From positions 558,001-622,000 of the forward strand of contig NZ_FOAN01000003.1 in NCBI RefSeq assembly GCF_900109525.1: a DNA stretch of 64,000 nucleotides, read 5' to 3'. The DNA is from Allobosea lupini (GTDB lineage: Bacteria > Pseudomonadota > Alphaproteobacteria > Rhizobiales > Beijerinckiaceae). Positions 56,133 through 64,000 of the stretch are shown here, piece by piece (within the stretch, counting starts at the first letter, position 1; every line of letters starts with the position of its first letter). A program made the position numbers and the translations under genes. Below the pieces are notes generated by a model, which was not told the origin of the DNA, did not search any database, and worked only from the letters and a program-made list of their open reading frames with translations.

Positions 56133-56548
56133 GGCTTCCAGTCCGCGAGATGGATGATGCGATCCGCGTGGGCGGTCGCCGAGAATTTTCGCAGCATGCG
56201 CTCGTCGGCCGTGATCAAGTAGGAATCGATGTGGCGTGCCAGCGCGATATAGAAACAATCATAGGCCGAATGGTCGAATTCCAACGCCATCGTCCACGCT
56301 ATGTCAGTCAGATCTCCCAGCGGGAAATAACCTGCCATCAGGCGATCGATCGTCGCGACCATTGCTTTGGCCTGCTCTAGGCTCAGCTCGCCTTTGCGAC
56401 GGTAGACCAGCGCCGTATTTCTAACCTCGGCAATAAACAGATCGGGAGCAACTAACGGCAGATCGGTCGCTGGAAGCGGATAGACCGCTGCGCCAGGTGA
56501 GGCGGGAATGAACCAGCGAAGGGCTGCGCTTGCATCAACGACGATCAT
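56129..56548 (-). CDS. PIN-domain toxin (VapC/FitB family) inside the valine operon
   Basis: From the ATG at 56548 ([13 protein letters not shown]) the 139-residue PIN protein has its acidic site at Asp5, Glu41 (FIAEVRN), Asp97 (SAYDCFY) and Asp115 (ITADERML). A GTG at 56560 is an alternative start. The 3' end overlaps the acyl-CoA dehydrogenase start (ATGA), as the other vapC does with yejF. Confidence 0.87.
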   Translation of the reverse strand: MIVVDASAALRWFIPASPGAAVYPLPATDLPLVAPDLFIAEVRNTALVYRRKGELSLEQAKAMVATIDRLMAGYFPLGDLTDIAWTMALEFDHSAYDCFYIALARHIDSYLITADERMLRKFSATAHADRIIHLADWKP

Positions 56549-56783
56549 CGCGCCGGTCACGCTCGTCGCGAATGATGTCTTCGGGTGGGGTCACCATTCG
56601 CAACTGGCCGTGCTTCTCATGAAACTCGGCCAGCAAGGCGATCTTTTCGCTGCCAGTCAGCGGCGCAGCCGCGCGCAACGTGTCGCGCGCGAAGGTTTCG
56701 AGAGAAACACCGGCCAAGCGAGCCTTGACCTTGAGGCCAGCGATTGTCTCGTCGTCGATGTTGCGGACAAGCATCTGGCCCAT
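56535..56783 (-). CDS. Ribbon-helix-helix antitoxin (FitA/VapB-like)
   Basis: The 82-residue protein starts MGQMLVRNIDDETIAGLKVKA and continues with GVSLETFARDTLRAA, the FitA-type ribbon-helix-helix pattern. Its 3' end overlaps vapC. AAGGAG lies six bases before the ATG, and a perfect 20-bp palindrome sits 14 bp upstream, the expected autoregulatory operator. Confidence 0.87.
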   Translation of the reverse strand: MGQMLVRNIDDETIAGLKVKARLAGVSLETFARDTLRAAAPLTGSEKIALLAEFHEKHGQLRMVTPPEDIIRDERDRRDDRR

Positions 56784-56796
56784 AGGCTTCTCCTTA

Positions 56797-56816
56797 TGCT
56801 ATCATAAATGATAGCA
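56797..56816 (-). promoter_or_regulatory. Perfect palindromic operator of the FitAB-like module
   Basis: TGCTATCAT-AA-ATGATAGCA is a perfect inverted repeat of 9-bp arms in the 49-bp gap between mmsA and the antitoxin gene. Ribbon-helix-helix antitoxins bind such sites with their toxins and repress their own promoter. Confidence 0.7.
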
Positions 56817-56832
56817 CGATTGCTCTTGCCGC

Positions 56833-58329
56833 TCAACCCATCGTCGGGATGACGAAGCTGGCGCCGTCCTTGATGCCGGACGGCCAGCGCGCCGTCACCG
56901 TCTTAGTCTTGGTGTAGAAGCGGATCGAGTCCGGGCCGTGCTGGTTGAGGTCGCCGAAGGAGGAGCGCTTCCAGCCGCCGAAGGTGTAGTAGGCCAGCGG
57001 CACCGGAATCGGCACGTTGATGCCGACCATGCCGACCTGGACCTTCGAGGCGAAGTCGCGGGCGGCGTCGCCGTCGCGGGTGTAGATCGCGGTGCCGTTG
57101 CCATATTCGTGGTCGTTGGTCAGCTTCAGCGCCTCGTCATAGCTCTCGGTGCGCAGCACGGAGAGGACCGGGCCGAAGATCTCCTCCTTGTAGATGCGCA
57201 TGTCCTTGGTGACGTTGTCGAACAGGCAGCCGCCGACATAGAAGCCGTTCTCATAGCCCTGCATCTTGAAGTCGCGGCCGTCGACGACGAGCTTGGCGCC
57301 TTCCTGGATGCCGATGTCGACATAGGACTTGATCTTCTCCATCGCCGCCTTGGTGACGACCGGGCCGTAATCGGCCGAGGTGTCGGTCGAGGGGCCGATC
57401 TTCAGGCTCTCGACGCGGGGAATGAGCCGCTTGACCAGCTCGTCCGCGGTGGCCTTGCCGACCGGGACGGCGACCGAGATTGCCATGCAACGCTCGCCGG
57501 CCGAGCCGTAGCCGGCGCCGATCAGCGCGTCGACGGCCTGGTCCATGTCGGCGTCGGGCATGATGATCATGTGGTTCTTGGCGCCGCCGAAGCACTGCAC
57601 GCGCTTACCATTGGCGCAGCCGCGAGCGTAGATGTACTCGGCGATCGGCGTCGAGCCGACGAAGCCGACGGCCTTGATGTCGTGGTCGTCGAGGATGGCG
57701 TCGACCGCCTCCTTGTCGCCGTTGACGACATTGAGGATGCCGGGAGGGCCGCCGGCCTCGATGAACAGCTCGGCGAGGCGCATCGGCACGCCGGGATCGC
57801 GCTCGGACGGCTTCAGGATGAAGGCGTTGCCGCAGGCGATGGCGGGGCCGAGCTTCCAGAGCGGGATCATCGCCGGGAAGTTGAACGGGGTGATGCCGGC
57901 GACGACGCCGAGCGGCTGGCGCAGCGAGTAGATGTCGATTCCGGGGCCGGCGCCGTCGGTGAACTCGCCCTTCATCAGGTTGGGCACGCCGAGCGAGAAC
58001 TCGATCACCTCGACGCCGCGCTGGATGTCGCCCTTGGCGTCGGGAATGGTCTTGCCGTGCTCGCGGGCGAGCAGTTCGGCGAGCTCGTCATTGTTCTGCG
58101 CGATCAGGTCGAGGAACTTCATCAGCACGCGGGCGCGGCGCTGCGGATTGACCGCCGCCCATTTCGGCTGGGCCTCGGCGGCGTTCTCGACCGCGGTGCG
58201 CATCTCGGCGGCGGAGGCGAGCGCGACCTTGCCGATCACCGAGCCGTCCATCGGCTGGTAGACGTCGGCCGTGCGGCCCGAGGTGCCAGCGACGTGCTTG
58301 CCGCCGATGAAGTGACCGATCTGACGCAT
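56833..58329 (-). CDS. mmsA: CoA-acylating methylmalonate-semialdehyde dehydrogenase
   Basis: The 498-residue aldehyde dehydrogenase has GVVAGITPFNFPAMIPLWKLGPA in parts, FVGSTPIAEYIY, the MmsA-type GGAKNHMIIMPDAD and the active cysteine in GSAGERCMAIS. It turns methylmalonate semialdehyde into propionyl-CoA. It is the first gene of the valine cluster and is divergent from a LysR gene. Confidence 0.96.
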   Translation of the reverse strand: MRQIGHFIGGKHVAGTSGRTADVYQPMDGSVIGKVALASAAEMRTAVENAAEAQPKWAAVNPQRRARVLMKFLDLIAQNNDELAELLAREHGKTIPDAKGDIQRGVEVIEFSLGVPNLMKGEFTDGAGPGIDIYSLRQPLGVVAGITPFNFPAMIPLWKLGPAIACGNAFILKPSERDPGVPMRLAELFIEAGGPPGILNVVNGDKEAVDAILDDHDIKAVGFVGSTPIAEYIYARGCANGKRVQCFGGAKNHMIIMPDADMDQAVDALIGAGYGSAGERCMAISVAVPVGKATADELVKRLIPRVESLKIGPSTDTSADYGPVVTKAAMEKIKSYVDIGIQEGAKLVVDGRDFKMQGYENGFYVGGCLFDNVTKDMRIYKEEIFGPVLSVLRTESYDEALKLTNDHEYGNGTAIYTRDGDAARDFASKVQVGMVGINVPIPVPLAYYTFGGWKRSSFGDLNQHGPDSIRFYTKTKTVTARWPSGIKDGASFVIPTMG

Positions 58330-58450
58330 GGCATCCTCCCCTAAAGTCGTGTGACGCTGATTTGAGCTACCCCTATCATTATCGTTTGCGCACGGCTATA
58401 GGCGGATATCGGCGGGCGTCGTGCAAAAAAACAGATACGGGAGGAGCGCC

Positions 58451-59389
58451 ATGGAACGGTTCGACTGGGACGACCTGCGTTTCTTCCTTGCCGTCGCCCG
58501 CTCGGGCCGGCTCACCGCGGCGGCGCGCCGTCTTGGCGCGGACCACGCCACCGTCTCGCGCCGCATCACCTCGCTGGAGGAATCGCTCAAGGCCAAGCTG
58601 TTCGAGCGCCGCCCGCAGGGCTATGCGCTGACCGGCCATGGCGAGCAGTTGCTGGCGAAAGCCGAAAGCATGGAAACCGAGGCGCTGGCGATCCAGAGCG
58701 AGATCGGCGGCGCCGACATGGCGCTCTCCGGCACGGTCCGGATCGGCGCGCCCGATGGTTTCGGCTCGACCTTCCTCGCCTCGCGTTTCGCCGGTCTCGC
58801 CAAGTCCTATCCCGGGCTGGAGCTGCAGCTCATCGCGATGCCGCGCCTGCTCTCATTGTCGAAGCGCGAGGCGGATGTCGCCATCACGCTGGCCCCCCCT
58901 AAGGAGGGCAAGGTCGTCGCCCGCAAGCTCTGCGACTACCGGCTCGGCCTTTACGCCGCGCAGAACTATCTCGACGCCATGCCGAAGATCACGGCAGCCG
59001 AGGATCTCTTCGGCCATCGCATCGTCGGCTATATCGACGACCTGATCTTCACGCCTGAGCTCGACTATCTCGACGAGGTCGCCAAGGGCTTGCGGGCCCA
59101 TATCCAGAGCTCCAGCGTGCTAGCGCAGATGAACGCCGTCGCGGCCGGCGCCGGCATCGGCGTGATCCACCATTTCATGGCGGTCGACGAACCCAGGCTG
59201 GTGCCGGTGCTGCCCGAGAGCGTGTCGATCACGCGCTCGTTCTGGCTGCTCGTCCATGCCGACCTCAAGGACGTGGCCCGGGTGCGGGCGGTCGTCGACT
59301 TCATCGTGCGCGAGTCGAAGGCGAGCCGCGCCTTGTTGATGGGCGAGCTGGCGGCAGCCGGCGGCGCGCGCCTCGCCGCGGCAAGCTGA
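58451..59389 (+). CDS. LysR-family regulator divergent from mmsA
   Basis: The ATG at 58451 follows GGGAGGAG. The 312-residue protein has a LysR winged helix (DLRFFLAVARSGRLTAAARRLGADHATVSRRI in parts) and an effector domain. The helix variant with HATVSRR instead of QPAVSRQ is a recognised LysR subgroup. Divergent placement 121 bp from mmsA makes it the probable regulator of the valine operon (inference). Confidence 0.9.
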   Translation: MERFDWDDLRFFLAVARSGRLTAAARRLGADHATVSRRITSLEESLKAKLFERRPQGYALTGHGEQLLAKAESMETEALAIQSEIGGADMALSGTVRIGAPDGFGSTFLASRFAGLAKSYPGLELQLIAMPRLLSLSKREADVAITLAPPKEGKVVARKLCDYRLGLYAAQNYLDAMPKITAAEDLFGHRIVGYIDDLIFTPELDYLDEVAKGLRAHIQSSSVLAQMNAVAAGAGIGVIHHFMAVDEPRLVPVLPESVSITRSFWLLVHADLKDVARVRAVVDFIVRESKASRALLMGELAAAGGARLAAAS

Positions 59390-59399
59390 CGCCGCGTGC

Positions 59400-60704
59400 T
59401 CAGCCCGCGAGGCGCACGCAGTTGCGTCCCTCGCGCTTGGCCGCATAGAGCGCCCGGTCCGCGGCGATCAGCTGCTGGTCGAAATTGCCGGCACCATCGA
59501 TCTCTGCAACGCCGATCGACGCCGTCAGCGTGACCTGCTGACCGCCCACGGTCAGGGTCTCGTGCGAGACGTCGAGCCGGATGTGGTCGCTGAGCCGCAT
59601 CGCCGCCTTGGCGTCGACACCAGGGAACAGGATGGCGAATTCCTCGCCGCCGATGCGGGCGAGCAGATGGCCGCTGCCTTCCACCGACTGGGCGAGGCAG
59701 CGCGCCACATTGGCGAGCGCCCGGTCGCCGAAATCATGACCGTGGCTGTCGTTCAACTGCTTGAAGTCGTCGATATCGAGGATGGCGACGGCACTCTTGC
59801 GCTTCTTCGCCTGCGCCTCCTCGATCAGCCTGCCGGCGTTGGCGAAGAAATGGCGGCGATTGAACAGCCCGGTCAAAGCATCGCGGGAGGCGAGGCTATG
59901 GAGTTGCTCGAGCTGTTCGAGCGTCTCGACATTGCTCGCGATCCGGCATTGCAGTTCTTCCGGGATGAAGGGCATCGAGATGAAGTCGTTGGCGCCGGCC
60001 TTGAGGAAGCCGACCGAGACCATGCGGTCGCTCGACGAGGAGACGCCGATCAGGCGCAGCCGGTCGGAGGCGAACTCGCGGCGAATGCGCCGCGTCAGCT
60101 CGTAACCATCCATATCGGGCATGTAATAGTCGCTGACGACCAGCTTGATGTCGGGATCGTCCTTGAGAAGGGCCAGCGCCTCGTCCCCGGAGGCGACCTC
60201 GATCACCTCGTATTGCTGGACCTTCAGCATATGGGCGAGCAGCTTGCGCGTTGCCGAGGTGTCGTCGACGACGAGGATGCGGGTCTGGCGGTTGCCGAGC
60301 GCACGCCTGGCGGTCCCGACCACTGTCTCGAGCGTGAAGGCGCTGTCCTTCGGGACGTAATCGATGACGTCGCGCTCCATGATCCGGTTGCGCGTCTCGA
60401 TGTCGAAGCTGGCGGTGTGGACGATGGTCGGTATTCCGCGCTGGACGGTGAAGTCGATGGCTTCGCCGCGTGGCGCGTCGGGAAGGTTGAGGTCGACCAC
60501 GGCCAGGGTGAAGGCGGCGCGATCCTCGGTGACGACCTCGTGCAATTCGTTGAGCGACTGGCAAACGACGATGGGCAGCTGAAGCTCGGTCTCGAGGCGG
60601 CGCGAGAGCGCCAGCGCGTAGGTCCGTGAATCCTCGACGAGAAGGACCTTGAGCTCCTGAGTGATGGGTTCGCTCTCGCGGCGTCCGGTTGCGCGATAGG
60701 CCAT
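59400..60704 (-). CDS. PleD-like diguanylate cyclase with two receiver domains
   Basis: From the ATG at 60704 (MAYRATGRRES; a GTG at 60713 with better spacing to AGGGA is possible) the protein has 434 residues. Receiver 1 (about 18-135) has Asp71 and Lys119. Receiver 2 (about 142-260) has Asp192, but Met244 replaces the conserved lysine. The GGDEF domain reads GGEEF at 352-356, an active form, but lacks the RxxD inhibitory site (GSGH at that position). PleD makes cyclic-di-GMP during cell-cycle transitions. A CtrA-type box lies about 110 bp upstream. Confidence 0.92.
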   Translation of the reverse strand: MAYRATGRRESEPITQELKVLLVEDSRTYALALSRRLETELQLPIVVCQSLNELHEVVTEDRAAFTLAVVDLNLPDAPRGEAIDFTVQRGIPTIVHTASFDIETRNRIMERDVIDYVPKDSAFTLETVVGTARRALGNRQTRILVVDDTSATRKLLAHMLKVQQYEVIEVASGDEALALLKDDPDIKLVVSDYYMPDMDGYELTRRIRREFASDRLRLIGVSSSSDRMVSVGFLKAGANDFISMPFIPEELQCRIASNVETLEQLEQLHSLASRDALTGLFNRRHFFANAGRLIEEAQAKKRKSAVAILDIDDFKQLNDSHGHDFGDRALANVARCLAQSVEGSGHLLARIGGEEFAILFPGVDAKAAMRLSDHIRLDVSHETLTVGGQQVTLTASIGVAEIDGAGNFDQQLIAADRALYAAKREGRNCVRLAG

Positions 60705-60811
60705 TGAGCTCACGAGTCCCTGGTCGATGCCAGCAGGGTTTGCGGCAGGTTTCGAGCTCTGCTTTGCGATGAAAAGGCGAACTCCATGCGGCAGACCTTC
60801 CTGCCGCAACG

Positions 60812-60826
60812 TTAATTTGGGTTTAA
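60812..60826 (-). promoter_or_regulatory. CtrA-type box TTAA-N7-TTAA upstream of the PleD-like gene
   Basis: TTAA at 60812-60815 and TTAA at 60823-60826 are spaced by 7 bp and followed by CC, an exact match to the CtrA consensus. It is the second exact match in the window. Confidence 0.6.
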
Positions 60827-60888
60827 CCAGCACCCTGTCGCCCGGGGGTGATAGGGGGTGCTTATCGGTGTTGCGGGAGTGCTGCAGT

Positions 60889-62634
60889 TCAAATCCGCCA
60901 GGGCAGGATGTTGGCCGGCAATTTGCGGCCGAGCGCGTCGAGCCCGAGCATGACCGCGAGGATCACCGCGCAGGCGCTGATCGCCACCGCCGCTGCCTCG
61001 CCGGCGAGCCCGGCTTCCTTCAGGCTGAACAGCACGACGCCGAGCGTCTCGGTGCCGGAGGACCAGAGCAGGGCCGAGACGGTGAGCTCGTTGAAGGCGA
61101 CGAGGAAGACCATCAGCCCGCTGACGGCGGCTGCCGGCGCCAGGATCGGGGCGACGATGAAGCGCAGCATCTGCCAGAGCGTGACGCCGTCCAGCTTCGC
61201 GGCTTCCTCGTGATGCGCCTCGATCTGCGCCATCGCCGCGACCGGGGCCTTCAGCGCCAGCGGCAGGAAGCGTGCGACATAGGCGAACAGGATGATGAAG
61301 GGCGTGGCGTAGATGCTGACGCCGATCAGCGGCAGCGGCTTCAGGAACATCAGGATGCAGGCGATGGCCAGCACGACGCCGGGCAGAGCATAGGGCAGCT
61401 CGATCACCACCTCGACCACGCGCCGGAGCTTGCCCATGCGCCGCTCCAGTCCATAGGCGAAGGCGATCGAGAGGAGGGCCAGCAACACTGCGGCCGAGCC
61501 TGCAAAGAAGAAGGAGTTGCGGAAGGCGCGCACCGTCACGTCTTGCCGCAGCAGCACCTCGGCGAACTTGTCGAAGGTGAGGTTCTGCCAGGTCAGCGCG
61601 ACGCCGAGTGCTGGCGTCAGCGCCTCGCCGAGCAGTGCCAGCAGCGGCAGGCCGAGCTTGAGCGCGATCAGCAGCCAGAGACCGGCGGCTACGAAGGGAC
61701 GCGCGGCTCCCAGCTGCCAGAAGGGTTGCAGCGGCCGTTCGATCTCGACCTTGCCGCCGCCGCGCCGGGTTGCGAGCAGGCCGGCGACGATGCCGAGGCC
61801 GGCGACGAGCACGACCAGCAGCGAGAGCGCGGCCGCGTCCGGCAGCCCGGCCGGGCCGAAGCTCGACAGCCGGCGATAGATCAGCGTCGGCAGCGTGAGG
61901 TAGTTCACCGGCAGGCCAAGCAAAGCCGGGATGCCGAAATTGCCGATGCCGGCGACGAAGGCGAGCAGGGCCGCGGCCATGATCTGCGGCCGCAGCACCG
62001 GCAAAAGAATGCGCGCGACGATGGTGGCGGGCGCCGCCCCCTCCATCTGCGCGGCCTCGACCAGCGTATGTGGCACGCTGCGCAGACCGGTCCAGAGAGT
62101 GATGGCGACCAGCGGCGCATGATGCAGGGCCATCACCAGGATGATGCCGCCGCGTCCCAGCAGCGGATTGGGCGTGCCCGGCGCCGGCGCCAGCCCGAGT
62201 ATGCCCAGCAGGGCCGAGTTCGGCGCGAACAGGCTGAGGAAGGCCAGCGCCGCCACCTGCGGCGCGACCATCATCGAGAAGACCAGCGCGAAGGCGAGCG
62301 GGCGCTTGCCGCGGACATCGGTGACGGCGAGCAGGATCGCCGCCATTCCACCGATCAGCAAAGCACCGAGCGCTGAAAGCCCGGCCGTCTCGAAGGTGTG
62401 CAGGGTCGCGTTGACCGCGGCGCGGCTGGAGATCTCGGCCAGGGCCGCTTCGGGTGCGAACTGCCAGCCCGGCGCGAAGGCGGCGACGAGCAGCCGCAGG
62501 AAGGGCAGGGCGCCGAACAGGGTCGCGCAGAGCAGGACCAGCGCCGGCAGGCCGAGGCCGGCCGGCAACGCGAGGCCGGGCAGGACCGGGCGGATGCCGG
62601 TCTGCCTCAGCTCGGCGGGGGCTGCGAGCGTCAT
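60889..62634 (-). CDS. Iron-type ABC transporter permease, fused double domain
   Basis: The 581-residue protein has about twelve membrane helices in two halves, each with an EAA-type loop: LVEAAQMEGAAPATIVARILLPVL (in parts) in the first half and HEEAAKLDGVTLWQMLRFIVAPIL (in parts) in the second. Fused permeases of this kind belong to the FbpB/ThiP group. With the adjoining FbpA-like protein, ferric iron uptake is the best guess. No ATPase gene is in the cluster. It starts 33 bp after the binding-protein stop. Confidence 0.88.
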   Translation of the reverse strand: MTLAAPAELRQTGIRPVLPGLALPAGLGLPALVLLCATLFGALPFLRLLVAAFAPGWQFAPEAALAEISSRAAVNATLHTFETAGLSALGALLIGGMAAILLAVTDVRGKRPLAFALVFSMMVAPQVAALAFLSLFAPNSALLGILGLAPAPGTPNPLLGRGGIILVMALHHAPLVAITLWTGLRSVPHTLVEAAQMEGAAPATIVARILLPVLRPQIMAAALLAFVAGIGNFGIPALLGLPVNYLTLPTLIYRRLSSFGPAGLPDAAALSLLVVLVAGLGIVAGLLATRRGGGKVEIERPLQPFWQLGAARPFVAAGLWLLIALKLGLPLLALLGEALTPALGVALTWQNLTFDKFAEVLLRQDVTVRAFRNSFFFAGSAAVLLALLSIAFAYGLERRMGKLRRVVEVVIELPYALPGVVLAIACILMFLKPLPLIGVSIYATPFIILFAYVARFLPLALKAPVAAMAQIEAHHEEAAKLDGVTLWQMLRFIVAPILAPAAAVSGLMVFLVAFNELTVSALLWSSGTETLGVVLFSLKEAGLAGEAAAVAISACAVILAVMLGLDALGRKLPANILPWRI

Positions 62635-62667
62635 CGTGTCGGCGCCTGGGGCTGGATTCCGTCGGGC

Positions 62668-63654
62668 TCAGCCTTCGAAGATCGCGCTGAAGCGCTTGCG
62701 GGCGGCCGGCTCGTCGGCCAGCGCCTTGGCCGCGTCGAAAGGCATCAGCTTGATCGCGCCGCGGGCCGGGTAGCCGGCCGGCAGGGCGACATCCGGATGG
62801 GCCGAGACATAGCCCTGCTTCAGCGCCAGCTCCTGGCCGTCCTTGGAGATCAGGAAATCGACCAGAGCCTTGGCGGCCTCGGGATTCTTGCTGCTCTTCA
62901 GGATCGCGACCGGCTCGCTCACCGCCGAGACGCCTTCCTTCGGGAAGACGAATTCGACCGGGGCGCCCTTGGCTTTCTCGCGGATCGGCATGAAGTCGAC
63001 GATCATGCCGTAGAGCTTCTCGCCGGTGGCGACCTGGCGCAGGATGTCGCCATTGGCGCCGGCGGCGAGCGTGCCGTTCTCCTTCAGCTTCTCGTAGAAG
63101 CTCCAGCCGCCGGGCAGGTTGCCGGTCAGCGTGATCGTGTGGATCATCGCGGCGCCCGAATTCAGCGGGCTCGGCATGGCGAGCTGGTTCTTGGCCTCCG
63201 GCTTGGCGAGGTCGAGCCAGCTCTCCGGCTTCAGCGCCGCCTTGGTGTTGTAGACGATGCCAGTGGTGATCAGCTTGGTCGCGAACCACATCTTCGCGGG
63301 GTCGTGCACGCCGGCCGGGAAGGCCGAGACATCGGCCTTGTCATGGGCGAGCAGACGGCCTTCCTTCTTCAGGCCCTCCATGGTCACGGCATCGGCGATC
63401 AGCAGCACGTCGGCCTGCGGCGCGCCGGCCTCGATCTCGGCCCGGAGCTTGGCCATCACGCGCGGCGTGCCGTCGCGCACGAAGCTGACCTCGACCTTGG
63501 GATACTTCGCCTTGAAGGCGTCGATCGTCTGCTGGGCGTCGGTGTTGGGCTGGCTCGTATAGAGCACGAGCTTGCCTTCGACCGCGCCGGCGGTGTCGAC
63601 CGCCGGCAGGGCCAGGCCGAGCGCAAGGACGGCGGTGATTGCGAGGGCGCGCAT
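62668..63654 (-). CDS. Ferric-iron-type ABC substrate-binding protein
   Basis: The 328-residue protein has a cleavable signal (MRALAITAVLALGLALPAV, cut near TAGA) and a type II binding fold opening KLVLYTSQPNTDAQQTIDAF, with TGIVYNTKAA and PSPLNSGAAMIHTI. These are the FbpA/AfuA-like blocks; members bind ferric iron, but some take other ligands such as aminophosphonates or thiamine. It starts from an ATG preceded by GCGGAG. Confidence 0.88.
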   Translation of the reverse strand: MRALAITAVLALGLALPAVDTAGAVEGKLVLYTSQPNTDAQQTIDAFKAKYPKVEVSFVRDGTPRVMAKLRAEIEAGAPQADVLLIADAVTMEGLKKEGRLLAHDKADVSAFPAGVHDPAKMWFATKLITTGIVYNTKAALKPESWLDLAKPEAKNQLAMPSPLNSGAAMIHTITLTGNLPGGWSFYEKLKENGTLAAGANGDILRQVATGEKLYGMIVDFMPIREKAKGAPVEFVFPKEGVSAVSEPVAILKSSKNPEAAKALVDFLISKDGQELALKQGYVSAHPDVALPAGYPARGAIKLMPFDAAKALADEPAARKRFSAIFEG

Positions 63655-63955
63655 GTGAAACTCCGCAGGTCTGCCGCGCGGCGAGAGCGCGCGAACGTCA
63701 GGACATGGATCTTGCGGCGCGGGGTAAGCCGCGCGCATGACATATCAGTGACATCGTCCTCTTTGACGCGGCCGGGCTGCGCCGTCAAAGCAGATTCACG
63801 TCGGTGCGGCAGAAGGGAACGAGGACACGTCCGATCGAACATCGCATGAAAATCGTGCAACCCAGCCGCTTGTGAGTTGCATGGCTCATCGACTAGTGTT
63901 TATGAGGACTAGGGCACAAAAAGCTCAATCTAAACGTTTTAAATGGGAGGATACC
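63655..63955. other. 301-bp intergenic region between divergent transport genes
   Basis: No frame here shows a family pattern. The left half should hold the promoter of the iron-type operon; direct TGACAT copies at about 63737 and 63749 are the only repeat seen there. The right half holds the promoter of the last gene and an inverted pair GTGCAA / TTGCAT (63855-63882). Confidence 0.4.
63877..63905 (+). promoter_or_regulatory. Predicted promoter of the last gene
   Basis: TTGCAT (63877-63882) and TTATGA (63900-63905) are spaced by 17 bp, 50 bp before the ATG. Confidence 0.4.
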
Positions 63956-64000
63956 ATGAAATTCGTGCGTTCTCTGGCTGCCGGTGCAGCCTTGGCCGCA
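63956..64000 (+). CDS. Exported protein, N-terminal fragment
   Basis: Fifteen codons are visible: MKFVRSLAAGAALAA, a typical start of a Sec signal peptide, after GGGAGGATACC. The gene runs past the right edge. A periplasmic binding protein of an ABC transporter is likely but cannot be shown. Confidence 0.6.
   Translation, partial: MKFVRSLAAGAALAA

Noticed and set aside
60812-63289. An 825-codon minus-strand frame across the iron-type transporter genes
   Set aside because: It overlaps two well-supported genes on the same strand in another frame, and its Arg/Ala/Pro-rich translation has no domain.

Overview
This is a 64 kb, GC-rich chromosomal segment from an alphaproteobacterium of the order Hyphomicrobiales (Rhizobiales), most likely Bosea or a close relative. 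That placement is an inference. It rests on the murA - DUF2948 - hisD - UPF0262 - phosphatase gene order, the membrane cytochrome c gene divergent from kdsB-pheA, the three-gene Hsp20 operon with BON and HdeD proteins, TTAA-N7-TTAA (CtrA-type) sites, and the families of palindromic intergenic repeats. No search could be run; family names come from reading the translated proteins.

Layout. (1) 1-10.0 kb is a stress island: redoxin fragment, hdeD, a CPA2/Kef antiporter with a small coupled protein, a three-BON protein, three Hsp20 genes, cbpA-cbpM, grpE, dnaK and a Crp/Fnr regulator without iron-sulphur cysteines. Four near-identical FNR/FixK-like boxes lie in front of hdeD, the BON gene, the hsp20 operon (shared with cbpA) and dnaK, so the island looks like one regulon of its own regulator. 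It ends next to a tRNA-Thr gene and a decayed integrase fragment. (2) 10.8-19.5 kb holds the four-gene ligase-associated DNA damage response set (helicase and PdeM on one strand, exonuclease and ATP-dependent ligase on the other), separated by an L,D-transpeptidase, a LysR regulator and a methyltransferase. (3) 19.6-33 kb is mostly regulation and housekeeping: a LuxR-type response regulator, an orphan Bug-type binding protein opposite a CadC/TPR regulator, pyrD, an XRE-S24 regulator, an FAD oxidoreductase without redox cysteines coupled to an orphan histidine kinase, a GGDEF-EAL protein and an RpfF-like (DSF synthase family) protein. (4) 33.3-41.8 kb carries murA, hisD and neighbours, TadE/TadG and a methyl-accepting chemotaxis protein. 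(5) 41.8-50.3 kb is a yejABEF-deoB peptide-transporter operon interrupted by two toxin-antitoxin modules (mntA-hepT between yejA and yejB; vapBC between yejE and yejF). (6) 50.4-53.9 kb holds a cytochrome c, kdsB, pheA and nudC. (7) 54-59.4 kb is a valine-catabolism operon (mmsA, acyl-CoA dehydrogenase, mmsB) with a third toxin-antitoxin module inside it and a divergent LysR gene. (8) 59.4-64 kb contains a PleD-like diguanylate cyclase behind a CtrA-type box, an iron-type ABC permease and binding protein without an ATPase gene, and the start of another exported protein.

The most interesting signals are the self-contained FNR-box stress regulon, the repeated placement of toxin-antitoxin genes inside metabolic or transport operons with ATGA coupling to the next gene, the DSF-synthase-like gene beside a GGDEF-EAL gene, and the cysteine-less oxidoreductase/kinase pair.
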